Origin: Carnobacterium inhibens subsp. inhibens DSM 13024
Lineage (GTDB): Bacteria; Bacillota; Bacilli; Lactobacillales; Carnobacteriaceae
Direction of reading: 5' to 3'
Assembly: GCF_000746825.1 (NCBI RefSeq)
Contig: NZ_JQIV01000006.1
Location: forward strand, 1,302,001 to 1,366,000
Length of the DNA stretch: 64,000 nt
A program made the position numbers and the translations under genes. Every line of letters starts with the position of its first letter. Within the stretch, counting starts at the first letter, position 1. The notes beneath the pieces were generated by a model. It did not search any database. It saw only the letters and a list, made by a program, of their open reading frames with translations, and had not been told where the DNA came from. This document shows, piece after piece, positions 46,324-55,008 of this stretch.

Positions 46324-47082
46324 GTGGAATATACAATAAATGCTTTAAGTCGCATAGCTGGCGTGAGCAATCGAACACTTCGCTATTACGATGAAATTGG
46401 TTTGTTGGCACCTAAACGAAAAAATTCTAATGGCTACCGTATATACGGTAAGCAAGAAATTGAAAAACTGCAACAAATTTTATTTTACCGTAATTTGGAA
46501 ATGCCTTTAGATAATATCAAGCAAATACTAAATGATGTTCATTTTGATAGTGAGAAAGCTTTAATGGACCACCGTCAACGTTTACTAGCTAAAAAAGCAC
46601 AAATTGACCAATTACTAAAAACAATTGACAAAACATTAGCAAATAAGAGAGGAGACCTCCAAATGTCTGACAAAGAAAAATTTGAAGGATTTAAAGAAGA
46701 GTTGCTGAAAAAAAATGAAACTCAATATGGTACAGAAATTCGAGAAAAGTATGGCGCTGAAACCATTAAAAAAACCAATCAAAAATTTGCTGGTTTAAGC
46801 CAAGAAGATTACAATAAAATGCAAGACTTGTCCGCTAAAATACTAGAAGATTTAAAAATAGCCAGGCAAACAAACGACCCTGCTAGCAAAGAAGCTTTAC
46901 AAGTAGCCCAAATCCACAAAGAATGGTTGTCTTTCACTTGGCCAAGCTACTCAAAAGAAGCACATCGAGGATTGGCACAAATGTACGTGGATGACCCAAG
47001 ATTCACCAGCTATTACGACGAATCAGCAGGAAATGGAGCTGCAAAATTTTTGCGAGATGCTATCTTTAACTTTTTGAACTAA
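46324..47082 (+). CDS. MerR-family regulator with TipAS drug-recognition domain
   Basis: 252 aa starting at GTG behind AAAGGAGG. Residues 1-70 are the MerR winged helix (SRIAGVSNRTLRYYDEIGLL, NGYRIYGKQEIEKLQQILFY). A coiled coil (about 75-110) and a TipAS-like domain (about 125-252, AQIHKEWLSFTWPSYSKEAHRGLAQMYVDDPRFTSYYD) follow. TipAL-type proteins bind peptide antibiotics or hydrophobic drugs and activate their own promoter. No efflux gene is directly coupled, so it may act as a drug-binding sponge or regulate at a distance. Confidence 0.9.
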   Translation: MEYTINALSRIAGVSNRTLRYYDEIGLLAPKRKNSNGYRIYGKQEIEKLQQILFYRNLEMPLDNIKQILNDVHFDSEKALMDHRQRLLAKKAQIDQLLKTIDKTLANKRGDLQMSDKEKFEGFKEELLKKNETQYGTEIREKYGAETIKKTNQKFAGLSQEDYNKMQDLSAKILEDLKIARQTNDPASKEALQVAQIHKEWLSFTWPSYSKEAHRGLAQMYVDDPRFTSYYDESAGNGAAKFLRDAIFNFLN

Positions 47083-47088
47083 ATAATC

Positions 47089-47125
47089 AAAAAAGAATTC
47101 TTATCTTTTCAGGAATTCTTTTTTG
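47089..47125 (+). terminator. Terminator of the MerR-type gene
   Basis: AAAAAAGAATTC pairs with GAATTCTTTTTT around a 12-nt loop, 7 bp after the stop. Confidence 0.8.
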
Positions 47126-47275
47126 ATTTTTCCACCCATACCAATCGATAATTGTTTCATTTTTATTTTGATTTTTAAAAAATAAAATAGGTTCTTTTAT
47201 TTTTCTATTGATTTTGCTACACTAACAGAAACAATAAGTAGCTCTAAAAAAATAGACACTAAAGGGGAAATCTAT

Positions 47276-47908
47276 TTGGACAGAAAGTATATAAAAAAAC
47301 TTGCAAGAGACACCATTAAGCATCACTTTACCACTATACTATTGATCACTATCATTCCTATTTTACTCGACATTTATGGAGTAATATCAGAAGATGACGG
47401 TCTACGTATTTTACCTAGTTTTATTCTTTCACTGATTGTCAGTATACTTGCTTCATCTATTTCACCCTTTATTAATAAATTAATTTTAAAAATTAATCGA
47501 CATCAACCGATTTCTTTTCAAAAAGACCTATTAGAAGCCTTCAAAACTGATGGTAATCGTTATGTGTTAACTATGTGGCTTAGAGAAATTTCAATCTTTT
47601 TTTGGTCGCTTCTCTTAATTATACCAGGTATCTATAAAGCTTATTCTTATTCTCTCGTCTCTTACTTATTAGTAGATAATGCTGATTTCAGCTATAAAGA
47701 AGCCCTTTCTAAAAGCGAAGAATTAATGGAAGGCTTCAAGATGGATTGGTTTATTATGGATCTATCGTTTTTACTTTGGGATATCTTAGCACTATTTACA
47801 TTTGGTATACCTTATATATGGGTAACACCCTACAAATGGGTCACTTATGCTCGTTTTTATGAAGAACGTATAAATGCTTCAGTTAGTGTTAAGCATTTTG
47901 TAGCATAG
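47276..47908 (+). CDS. DUF975-family membrane protein
   Basis: 210 aa with about four membrane segments and a charged start (MDRKYIKKLARDTIKHHF). The GIYKAYSYSLVSYLLVDNADFSYKEALSKSEELMEG motif is characteristic of DUF975, whose function is not known. The start is TTG at 47276, 8 nt after AAAGGGG. It appears to be transcribed alone. Confidence 0.85.
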   Translation: MDRKYIKKLARDTIKHHFTTILLITIIPILLDIYGVISEDDGLRILPSFILSLIVSILASSISPFINKLILKINRHQPISFQKDLLEAFKTDGNRYVLTMWLREISIFFWSLLLIIPGIYKAYSYSLVSYLLVDNADFSYKEALSKSEELMEGFKMDWFIMDLSFLLWDILALFTFGIPYIWVTPYKWVTYARFYEERINASVSVKHFVA

Positions 47909-48008
47909 GAATAATTTATCTGATGTTAAAATATTCTTAGAGCTTAGCCAACTAACTAAAACGAAAGCACTTTTACTATTTCTTTCTACATAAAAAATAA
48001 AAATAAAT

Positions 48009-48052
48009 AAAGAAAGAGCTAAACTTCCAAATTGAAGGTTTAGCTCTTTCTT
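48009..48052. terminator. Bidirectional terminator between DUF975 gene and the EIIC operon
   Basis: AAGAAAGAGCTAAAC pairs with GTTTAGCTCTTTCTT, with A and T runs outside, between convergent genes. Confidence 0.85.
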
Positions 48053-48105
48053 ATTTAAATTTGTAAATACGTTTATTTTTAATTATATTTCAACTTTATT
48101 ATTAT

Positions 48106-49380
48106 TTAAATAGCTGAATTTTCTTTAGCTTGATCTTCCTCAGCTTTTTTCGCAGCTTGTAGGTCTGCTATTTTAACAAAAGGCGCATAGATAACAACAG
48201 AAATAACTAAGTTGATTGCAGCTAACACTCCACCTGCAATGCTTTGTGTGGCTAAAATTCCACCAATGATCGGAGGAGTTACCCATGGCGGCATGGTTAC
48301 TGCTGCAGGGACCAAACCAAACTTCGTCGCTGTATAAGCTACAAGAACCAAAACAACTGGTGTTAAAATAAATGGAATGAACAAAATTGGATTCAATACA
48401 ATTGGCAATCCAAACATCATAGGTTCATTGATGTTAAAAATTCCTGGAGCTGTGCTTAAGCCTGTTATGACTTTATAAGCTTTATTGCGACGAGCTAAAA
48501 TCAAGATAGCAATAATCAGACCTAATGTTGCTCCTGTTCCACCTAAGTTAACAAAAGAATCAAAGAATGGTTTATTAACAATATAAGGTGCAACATCTCC
48601 ATTTGTCACAGCTGCCATATTTGCTTCAATAGCTGGTGCATTAATCGTTTGCATCAACGGTTCAACCATATTGGCTCCATGTAGACCAAAGAACCATAAG
48701 AATGGTGTAATAAAAGCTAACAGAAGTGCTGAAGGTAATGTATTCGCTAATCCCATAAATGGTTGTTGGACTAAATCGTAAAATGAAGTTACGATATCTG
48801 TTATGCCAAATCCAATAAAGATCGTACAGATTAAACCAAATATACTGATCGTGATCATGGCTGGAAGCATAGCTGCAAATGATTTTGCTACTGCTGGAGG
48901 AACACCTTCAGGCATCTTGACAACTAATTTATCATTTCCAGATAAACGCGAGAAAATTTCAGCAGAAACCAACCCAACGATCAAGGCAATAAATAGTCCA
49001 TTTGAAGACATCCCTGTTAATCCGCCTAGCGCAAAGAAAGACGCTACAGAAACAACTCCAGCAGCTACTCCATCTTTATCATAATCCTTAGCTAAGTTGT
49101 GTGCCACAAGGAATGCAATTAGAACAGATAAAATACCAAACGTTCCATTCCAGACATTTCCTCCAAAAGATTTCCATAACTCTTCTCCAAAAATATTATT
49201 CATAAAATTTTGATATACTGGGATAGGTAAATTATTGACCAAAAGTACTAATGATCCTAAAATCATTAGCGGCATTGTGACAATAAAAGAATCCCGGATA
49301 GCCACTAAGTGACGTTGTGCTCCAATTTTTGAAGCGCGTGGAATAAAGTGTTTTTCCATAAAATCGATAAAACCGTTCAT
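48106..49380 (-). CDS. PTS EIIC component, lactose/cellobiose (Cel) family
   Basis: About 424 aa with about ten membrane helices. It has FIPRASKIGAQRHLVAIRDSFIVTMPLMI at the N-terminus, GLHGANMVEPL, and the sugar-binding FNINEPMMFGLP. These mark CelB/LicC-type EIIC proteins. No EIIA or EIIB gene is in the operon, so it must borrow them. I set the start at ATG 49380 (AAGGAGG, 8 nt), not 21 nt upstream. Last gene of a ROK-Eis-MupG-EIIC operon, suggesting import of an amino-sugar disaccharide such as a MurNAc-GlcNAc type. That substrate is inferred. Confidence 0.85.
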   Translation of the reverse strand: MNGFIDFMEKHFIPRASKIGAQRHLVAIRDSFIVTMPLMILGSLVLLVNNLPIPVYQNFMNNIFGEELWKSFGGNVWNGTFGILSVLIAFLVAHNLAKDYDKDGVAAGVVSVASFFALGGLTGMSSNGLFIALIVGLVSAEIFSRLSGNDKLVVKMPEGVPPAVAKSFAAMLPAMITISIFGLICTIFIGFGITDIVTSFYDLVQQPFMGLANTLPSALLLAFITPFLWFFGLHGANMVEPLMQTINAPAIEANMAAVTNGDVAPYIVNKPFFDSFVNLGGTGATLGLIIAILILARRNKAYKVITGLSTAPGIFNINEPMMFGLPIVLNPILFIPFILTPVVLVLVAYTATKFGLVPAAVTMPPWVTPPIIGGILATQSIAGGVLAAINLVISVVIYAPFVKIADLQAAKKAEEDQAKENSAI

Positions 49381-49437
49381 TGATAATTCCTCCTTATGCA
49401 TCTTTTAATGGTTACTTTAAAATAATAAGTCCTTTAA

Positions 49438-50538
49438 CTAACTTTTTGGTATAGTTTGGAATTTAAATTTTTGCCATGGCTTAATCAAGTCCAATAATAC
49501 CATTTCACTTTCTACTACTCGCCCAACGACATTTGATTTACCAGAATTTTGCATTGGCAACCGTGCTAATTGCAACTCTCCGGCATAGCGTTCATAAAGC
49601 GAACTTTCAATAATAATATCCCCCCTTTCAATAATACTTGGTGTATTAAATACCGGAAAATCGACACCACTATAGTTAACACGGCTTTGTGTTGAACGAA
49701 TGACATAATCCGACACATCTCCACGGTTGAAATGAAATTCTTCCAACACAATTTTTTGTTCTGTTTCTGGAATATCTTCAACCAATTCAACATTTAAGGT
49801 CAATTGGTATGGATTAATTGTACTTAATGCTTTTAATTCCTCTTCAGAAGCAAAAGCATTACCAATGATCACATCATCGATCACATCCGTTGCCCAAAGG
49901 TGTTTGGCTTGGACGGCTATCGGCCACTCTCGATGCATTTCTAATGTGCACAATCCTTCACTGACTGGCCAAGGACCGATAGTGGCTTTTTGTGAACTAA
50001 CAAAAGCCGCTGTTCGAATGCCTTTGTTTTTGTATTGCTTAGAGGTTTCTATAAAATGTTCATAACCTAGACCGGTGTAACGATGCGGATAAAAGTTATG
50101 ACAACCTAATAAGTTCTCCGCATTAGCCTGATAGCTCAAAATATTTTCCAAATAACGCGTACCATTACTAATATTCAATTCGATTTTTAACCCTTGTGGA
50201 TTAAATGTCATAATCGATTCTTCATTCCCTGTAAATCCTAAGTCTAGTCGAATTCCATCTGCTCCAATTTCTTTAAAAAATGTCAAATCGTCGTAACTGA
50301 TGCCAAGATCGTTAAAGACAGAAGGACTGACATCAACAATTACTTCCATGCCATACTTCTTGGCAAAGCTGATCATTTCAGTGAACTCATCTACGACGGT
50401 TTGTTTATCTCCTTCAACGGATAACAAACAACTAAAAATACGTTTAAATCCATAGCTAGAAGCTAGTTTTATATATTCTTTAATATCTGCTAAATTACTG
50501 TGATTTGGGTAAACTGAAATTCCTAATTTTCTCATCAT
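49438..50538 (-). CDS. MupG-family TIM-barrel hydrolase (DUF871)
   Basis: 366 aa. The first 240 residues are a TIM-like barrel (LGISVYPNHSNLADIKEYI; DVSPSVFNDLGIS; GADGIRLDLGFTGNEES; HNFYPHRYTGLGYEHF), followed by a small cyclophilin-like beta domain. This is the family of S. aureus MupG, a 6-phospho-N-acetylmuramidase of cell-wall recycling. It lies in an operon with an EIIC permease that could deliver the phosphorylated disaccharide. No murQ is nearby. Confidence 0.82.
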   Translation of the reverse strand: MMRKLGISVYPNHSNLADIKEYIKLASSYGFKRIFSCLLSVEGDKQTVVDEFTEMISFAKKYGMEVIVDVSPSVFNDLGISYDDLTFFKEIGADGIRLDLGFTGNEESIMTFNPQGLKIELNISNGTRYLENILSYQANAENLLGCHNFYPHRYTGLGYEHFIETSKQYKNKGIRTAAFVSSQKATIGPWPVSEGLCTLEMHREWPIAVQAKHLWATDVIDDVIIGNAFASEEELKALSTINPYQLTLNVELVEDIPETEQKIVLEEFHFNRGDVSDYVIRSTQSRVNYSGVDFPVFNTPSIIERGDIIIESSLYERYAGELQLARLPMQNSGKSNVVGRVVESEMVLLDLIKPWQKFKFQTIPKS

Positions 50539-50560
50539 TTATTCTGCTCCTTTTTTCAAC

Positions 50561-51739
50561 TTAAAAATAATCATAAAAGCTTGGATAACCTTTTGGCAAA
50601 GCATTACTCCATTGATTGATAGTCTTATCCGATCCACTAGCTTCTTTACGGAAAACATACCAATCTAGCGAATGGTAACCAACCATTAAGGCAGATAGTT
50701 TTCCAATATCCATTGTTAACATTGCTTCATTTTTTGGTGTTTTAACAATCGTTACTTGTCCTTCATGCTCAATTTTAAAGACTTGATTGTTCCATTCTGC
50801 TTGCTTGTCTTGAACATTCAGATACAGCGGCTCATCGATTTTTTCAAAAGGATAAGAACATAAGAAGCGTTCCACATCAATAATTCGAATCATTTTATCT
50901 TGTACAATTTGCTGTTGAAACTGCGGGTTTAAAAAAGCGGTTCCAAACGACTCTTGATTTGAAGCTTCTCCAATAATTTTTTCAACTTCTGCTGTATGTG
51001 ATTGAATGAATTGCCACAGATTCTGTTGGCTTTCATAATTTATGGCATTAAAATCTAACAGTTCCAATGTTAAGTTTTGAATGTTATAACGAATGTATCC
51101 CATAACCTTTCCTAATTCATCTGTATATACTGCAAAGGAAGTACCAGATGTACGACGCAACAAGCGTTGCCACCAATCATCTTCTCGAATCAATCGCCCA
51201 TTTTGAATAGCTATTTGTTCATTGTAAAATGTTTTTATCTTACTGAACCAATGATCAAAATCTGGATTTAATTCGTCAATTCGATGAATGTTCCCTATTG
51301 TTTTTCCTGAGGGAACCAATTGCTGAGCTGGCAATTCATACTGCACTTTATCAAAAAATAATTCCCAACCGAAATGACGATAAAAAGAAACAGAAAAAGG
51401 ACTTAATACCGATAACAGTTGCCCTCTTTCACGCATTGTCTCTAATGAGCGTAATAATACTTGCTTCATGATGCCTGCATTTCGATATTCAGGATAAGTT
51501 GACACAAAACCAATGCCTCCCATATCATAAGGAACCCCAAAAACAGTCATCTGAAGCGACAAAATAATTAATTGTGAAACGAGCTCTTCTTGGTCGAAAG
51601 CTCCCTGAATAGTACTGACGTTGACCCAATGCATAAAATCCTCTAATCGCTTGCCTTCATAAGCTGGACGAAAACAATAATTTTTCAATTTGAGGACTTT
51701 TTTATAATCGTTTGATTGAACAATTTGATAAGTAATCAT
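50561..51739 (-). CDS. Eis-like GNAT N-acetyltransferase
   Basis: 392 aa with the Eis layout: a GNAT domain (about 1-150; GGIGFVSTYPEYRNAGIMKQVL is the acetyl-CoA loop), a second GNAT-like domain, and a C-terminal sterol-carrier-like domain ending in SFYDYF, where the terminal carboxylate often takes part in catalysis. LSVLSPFSVSFYRHFGWE is diagnostic. Mycobacterial Eis acetylates amines including aminoglycosides. Here the gene sits between ROK and MupG genes, so an amino-sugar or peptide substrate is plausible. Confidence 0.85.
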   Translation of the reverse strand: MITYQIVQSNDYKKVLKLKNYCFRPAYEGKRLEDFMHWVNVSTIQGAFDQEELVSQLIILSLQMTVFGVPYDMGGIGFVSTYPEYRNAGIMKQVLLRSLETMRERGQLLSVLSPFSVSFYRHFGWELFFDKVQYELPAQQLVPSGKTIGNIHRIDELNPDFDHWFSKIKTFYNEQIAIQNGRLIREDDWWQRLLRRTSGTSFAVYTDELGKVMGYIRYNIQNLTLELLDFNAINYESQQNLWQFIQSHTAEVEKIIGEASNQESFGTAFLNPQFQQQIVQDKMIRIIDVERFLCSYPFEKIDEPLYLNVQDKQAEWNNQVFKIEHEGQVTIVKTPKNEAMLTMDIGKLSALMVGYHSLDWYVFRKEASGSDKTINQWSNALPKGYPSFYDYF

Positions 51740-51807
51740 CTTACACCTCCATGATATATGACCTACCTTAATAATTTATTCTTATATTATTAAATCCTTA
51801 ATTTGGT

Positions 51808-52968
51808 TTAGAATAACTTCGTCAACAATAGTGCTGCTGCTCCTAAAACGGTTGCATCATCTCCTACCCTAGACAATGTGATTAATGTATTCTTCCTTGC
51901 TTTTTCTGTTAAGGCTCGTTGTTGAATAGTAGCTAAGATACTCGGCATCAAAAAATCATGACTTTTCATCACACCACCACCAAGAACAATCTTCTCTGGA
52001 TTTACAGCATGAATCAGATTAACAATCCCAATCCCAATCAAGACTCCAATTTCTTCTAATACTTTTTGATAGGCTGTATGACCTTTTAAAGCGAATGCAT
52101 AAACTTTCTCTCCGGTCAGATCGTCTGGTGCATCTGGTATTTGTTTTTTTGCTCTGCGAACGATAGCGTCTCCAGTTACAAATGTTTCGAAGCATCCCTG
52201 ATTGCCGCAACTGCATTTTTCTCCATCTAAAGAAATCGTCATATGACCAATTTCACCTGCAATTTCTTGTGCCCCATACCGTAATTTCCCTTCCTCTATG
52301 ATTCCTGAACCAACTCCGCGACCAATATTTACAACTGCAAAAGATTTTAATAAACCATAATCGCCAAACCAATATTCTCCCAGTGCCATTGCTCGAGAAT
52401 TATTTTCAACAATTACTTGAAGATCAAAAGTATTTTCCAATACCTCTTTTATATGAACATTTCTTAATCCCGAATTGGCTGAATATAAAGAAATACCTGC
52501 AGCAACATCCACCACACCATGCATGGCAATACCTATACCAAATATTTTACTTCCCTCAACACCCATCTCCTTTATAACAAGTTGAATAGCTTGAATCAGT
52601 ACAGCTAGGAAACTATCTATGGTCGTATGTGCTTGAAGCGGCAATTCTGATCGCACCAGAATCGTCCCAACTAAATCACTCACACATGCTTTTATTGAAT
52701 CTGATCCAGCATCTACGCCAATCACGTAATGATCATTTCTATTCAATAAAAGCATAGTCGGTTTTCTTCCACCTTGAGATTCTCCTAAAATACTTTCTAC
52801 CACTAACTTTTCATCCATCAATTCTTTCACGATACTACTGACAGTTGGTGGTGTTATACCTGTGACTTTTGCAATCTCAGCTCTGGATATAGGACCCGAC
52901 TGCCTAATTTTATTTAAGACCGTTGATTTGTTCACGGATTTCATCAGCTGAAAGGTTCCTCGAACCAT
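51808..52968 (-). CDS. ROK-family transcriptional repressor (NagC/XylR type)
   Basis: About 386 aa. An N-terminal winged helix (SRAEIAKVTGITPPTVSSIVKELM, about 25-50) precedes a ROK sugar-kinase-like domain with an ATP loop, GVDAGSDSIKACVSD, and the zinc motif CSCGNQGCFE. Start at ATG 52968, 8 nt behind GGAG; the longer TTG frame lacks a site. It heads the Eis-MupG-EIIC operon and probably represses it until a sugar phosphate or amino sugar binds. Confidence 0.88.
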   Translation of the reverse strand: MVRGTFQLMKSVNKSTVLNKIRQSGPISRAEIAKVTGITPPTVSSIVKELMDEKLVVESILGESQGGRKPTMLLLNRNDHYVIGVDAGSDSIKACVSDLVGTILVRSELPLQAHTTIDSFLAVLIQAIQLVIKEMGVEGSKIFGIGIAMHGVVDVAAGISLYSANSGLRNVHIKEVLENTFDLQVIVENNSRAMALGEYWFGDYGLLKSFAVVNIGRGVGSGIIEEGKLRYGAQEIAGEIGHMTISLDGEKCSCGNQGCFETFVTGDAIVRRAKKQIPDAPDDLTGEKVYAFALKGHTAYQKVLEEIGVLIGIGIVNLIHAVNPEKIVLGGGVMKSHDFLMPSILATIQQRALTEKARKNTLITLSRVGDDATVLGAAALLLTKLF

Positions 52969-53006
52969 TCCTACATCTCCTTTATACAACAATATTCATT
53001 AAATTT

Positions 53007-53039
53007 CTTTACTTAATTAATTTAATTAACTAAGTAAAG
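53007..53039 (-). promoter_or_regulatory. Candidate ROK operator
   Basis: A 33-bp inverted repeat with CTTTACTTA and TAAGTAAAG outer arms and ATTAA/TTAAT inner arms, 38 bp before the ROK gene. Length, AT-richness and position fit XylR/NagC-type operators. Confidence 0.6.
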
Positions 53040-53172
53040 AAAAAAATATTCAATTTACGCTAACCAATTTTTCAAAAGCTTATACTAGTGTTTTTATCTT
53101 TTTCTATCTTCTTATACTTTATTTACTCCTACATTATATATTAAGCAAATTCTGTGCCAATACACTTTTTGC

Positions 53173-53188
53173 TGGAAACGCTATTATA
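53173..53188 (-). promoter_or_regulatory. Candidate cre site and -10 of the ROK operon
   Basis: TGGAAACGCTATTA (53173-53186) differs from the catabolite-responsive element TGNAANCGNWNNCA at one position. On the minus strand it overlaps TATAAT (53188-53183), a possible -10 about 210 bp before the ROK start. I find no good -35. CcpA control is a hypothesis. Confidence 0.4.
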
Positions 53189-53209
53189 AGTAAACTTTAG
53201 TAAGTACAC

Positions 53210-53251
53210 AGTAAAAAAACAAAAATACACACTGTTGTTAGTGTGTATTTT
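53210..53251 (-). terminator. Terminator of the cstA gene
   Basis: AAAATACACAC pairs with GTGTGTATTTT; on the minus strand the hairpin is followed by TTGTTTTTTT. It lies 110 bp after the transporter stop. Confidence 0.65.
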
Positions 53252-53361
53252 CATCCTATTTAGTACTGTCTGCTATTCCTATTTTATGATCCAAATTAGT
53301 AATTTTTTTGTACGATTACTTCAGAATAATAATTTAGTAATTTTGCATACAACCATTTTCA

Positions 53362-54840
53362 TTAGCTATGTGATGCAAATGTACCGATTGGCAATTGGTC
53401 ATTCAATAATTCGTCTGATGGATCCAAGTTTCTTTTTTGTTTTTTACCAGTTTCCCAATAAAGGACCAATATACCAAGTGTTAAAATTGAGCTTAAGATA
53501 TATGTTAATGTGCTCAATCCCATACCCAAGCCAATTGGTTCACTAAATATATAAACCACACAAGCATAGAGCATGAATATGCCTGGAAGAAGAGTCACAA
53601 AGTAATTTTTATTTTTCAAATACAAGTAACGTGTTGAGACTAATAGAGAAATTACTGCCGTAACTTGATTTGCCCAGTTGAAATATCTCCATAAGATATT
53701 AAAATCAACTTGCGTTAAAACTAACGAGATTGCGTACAAAGGAATGGTTACCATCAATATTTTTTTCAGTGTATCTTGTTTAATGTGCAGATAATCTGCA
53801 GCTATCGTCCGTAAACTTCTAAAAGCAGAAAGTCCTGAAGAAATCGGTAAAACAATTACGCCGATAATCGCAACTGTCCCAAAGACACTACCCAACAGCA
53901 TGTAAGATACTTGGTTAACTACAAGTGAAGGAGTCCCATTATTGATCATTTGGCTGAGTGTTTGCCCGTCAAATAAAGACATTGAAGCTGCAGCCCAAAT
54001 CATTGCAATCACACCTTCAGCAATCATCATGCCATAAAAAGTAAATCGTCCTTCTTTTTCATTTTTAGACGTTCTAGAAACCATTGGCGCTTGTGTAGCA
54101 TGAAAACCAGACAAAGCTCCACAAGAAATGGTAAAGAATAGAGCAGGAAAAATAGGTGTACCTTCTGGATTAAAGTTTTGCATCGTACCTGGTGTTAAGT
54201 TCGGTATGGTGTGCCCGCCAAAAATCAAACTCAAACCAATAGCTAGTGTGCTGATAATTAAAATAGCCCCAAAATAAGGATAAACAGCACCCATTGCTTT
54301 ATCGATTGGTAAAATGGTTGAAACGAGATAATACATAAAAATCAATCCAATTATTACACCTAATGTTAACCAGTCAGGTGTAATACTTTCAATCAAATTA
54401 GCTGGTGAAGTAACGAAAACCGTACCAACTAACATCAAAAGTAGCATAGAAAATATGTTCACGACATGTTTTACCGGTTTCCCTAAGTATTTGCTAGCTA
54501 ATTCTGGCAAGTGGGCACCATCATTTCGTAAAGAAATCATACCTAGCATATAATCGTGCACTGCTCCTCCTAGAATACAACCTACGATAATCCAAATGTA
54601 AGCAACTGGTCCGTAAAGCGCTCCCATTATTGGTCCGAAAATAGGGCCTGTTCCTGCAATATTTAATAATTGAATAATAGCATTTTTAGATTTAGACATT
54701 GGGACAAAATCGTAGCCGTCTCTCAATGCTTCTGCAGGCGTTGTACGATCCGGATCAATACCAAAATTCTTTTCAATATACTTTCCATAAATAAAATAAC
54801 CTAAAATTAATAACGCGATACCACCCAACAACGTAATCAT
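53362..54840 (-). CDS. CstA/BtsT-family carbon-starvation transporter
   Basis: 492 aa with about 14 membrane helices. Signature segments: DGYDFVPMSKSKNAIIQLLNIAGTGPIFGPIMGALYG, HDYMLGMISLRNDGAHLPELASKYLG and GALSGFHATQAPMVSRT. BtsT and CstA import pyruvate (or peptides) with protons. In E. coli btsT is controlled by the BtsS/BtsR LytS/LytTR pair; here a LytS/LytTR pair lies directly upstream, supporting a pyruvate-uptake role. AAGGAGG precedes the ATG and a hairpin lies in the leader. Confidence 0.88.
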   Translation of the reverse strand: MITLLGGIALLILGYFIYGKYIEKNFGIDPDRTTPAEALRDGYDFVPMSKSKNAIIQLLNIAGTGPIFGPIMGALYGPVAYIWIIVGCILGGAVHDYMLGMISLRNDGAHLPELASKYLGKPVKHVVNIFSMLLLMLVGTVFVTSPANLIESITPDWLTLGVIIGLIFMYYLVSTILPIDKAMGAVYPYFGAILIISTLAIGLSLIFGGHTIPNLTPGTMQNFNPEGTPIFPALFFTISCGALSGFHATQAPMVSRTSKNEKEGRFTFYGMMIAEGVIAMIWAAASMSLFDGQTLSQMINNGTPSLVVNQVSYMLLGSVFGTVAIIGVIVLPISSGLSAFRSLRTIAADYLHIKQDTLKKILMVTIPLYAISLVLTQVDFNILWRYFNWANQVTAVISLLVSTRYLYLKNKNYFVTLLPGIFMLYACVVYIFSEPIGLGMGLSTLTYILSSILTLGILVLYWETGKKQKRNLDPSDELLNDQLPIGTFASHS

Positions 54841-54867
54841 TTTTCCTACCTCCTTATAGTATTAAGC

Positions 54868-54934
54868 AAAAAATTGGCGTTGCCAATTTTTTTATAGCCC
54901 TACTGTACTATAAAAAATGAGGTTTAGGATCCAA
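54868..54934 (-). promoter_or_regulatory. cstA promoter and terminator-like leader hairpin
   Basis: On the minus strand TTGGAT (54934-54929), a 16-nt spacer and TATAGT (54912-54907) form a promoter. Immediately downstream, AAAAAATTGGC pairs perfectly with GCCAATTTTTT (54892-54868) over a 3-nt loop. With its T-run it looks like an intrinsic terminator inside the leader, about 30 nt before the ATG. A near-match to an FNR box (TTGATTTGGATCCT) overlaps the -35. Confidence 0.6.
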
Positions 54935-54950
54935 ATCAAGCTGACATAGC

Positions 54951-54982
54951 AAAACTGCTAGCTAAAGTGCCCGCCAGCAGTT
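54951..54982 (-). terminator. Terminator of the LytS/LytT operon
   Basis: On the minus strand AACTGCT-GC pairs with GC-AGCAGTT (one mismatch in the stem), followed by TTTT, 27 bp after the response-regulator stop. Confidence 0.6.
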
Positions 54983-55008
54983 CTCAAATTCATTTAATCA
55001 ATGAGCCA

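Noticed and set aside
44862-47082. An integrative element or prophage around the ImmR/ImmA-like and holin genes
   Set aside because: No integrase, relaxase, attachment-site repeats, capsid or lysin genes occur in the surrounding sequence, so only the three-gene module is claimed.
54920-54940. FNR-like sequence TTGATTTGGATCCT before the cstA-type gene
   Set aside because: It misses two consensus bases, overlaps the -35, and would be at about -32, not -41.5. It is mentioned only as a weak site.
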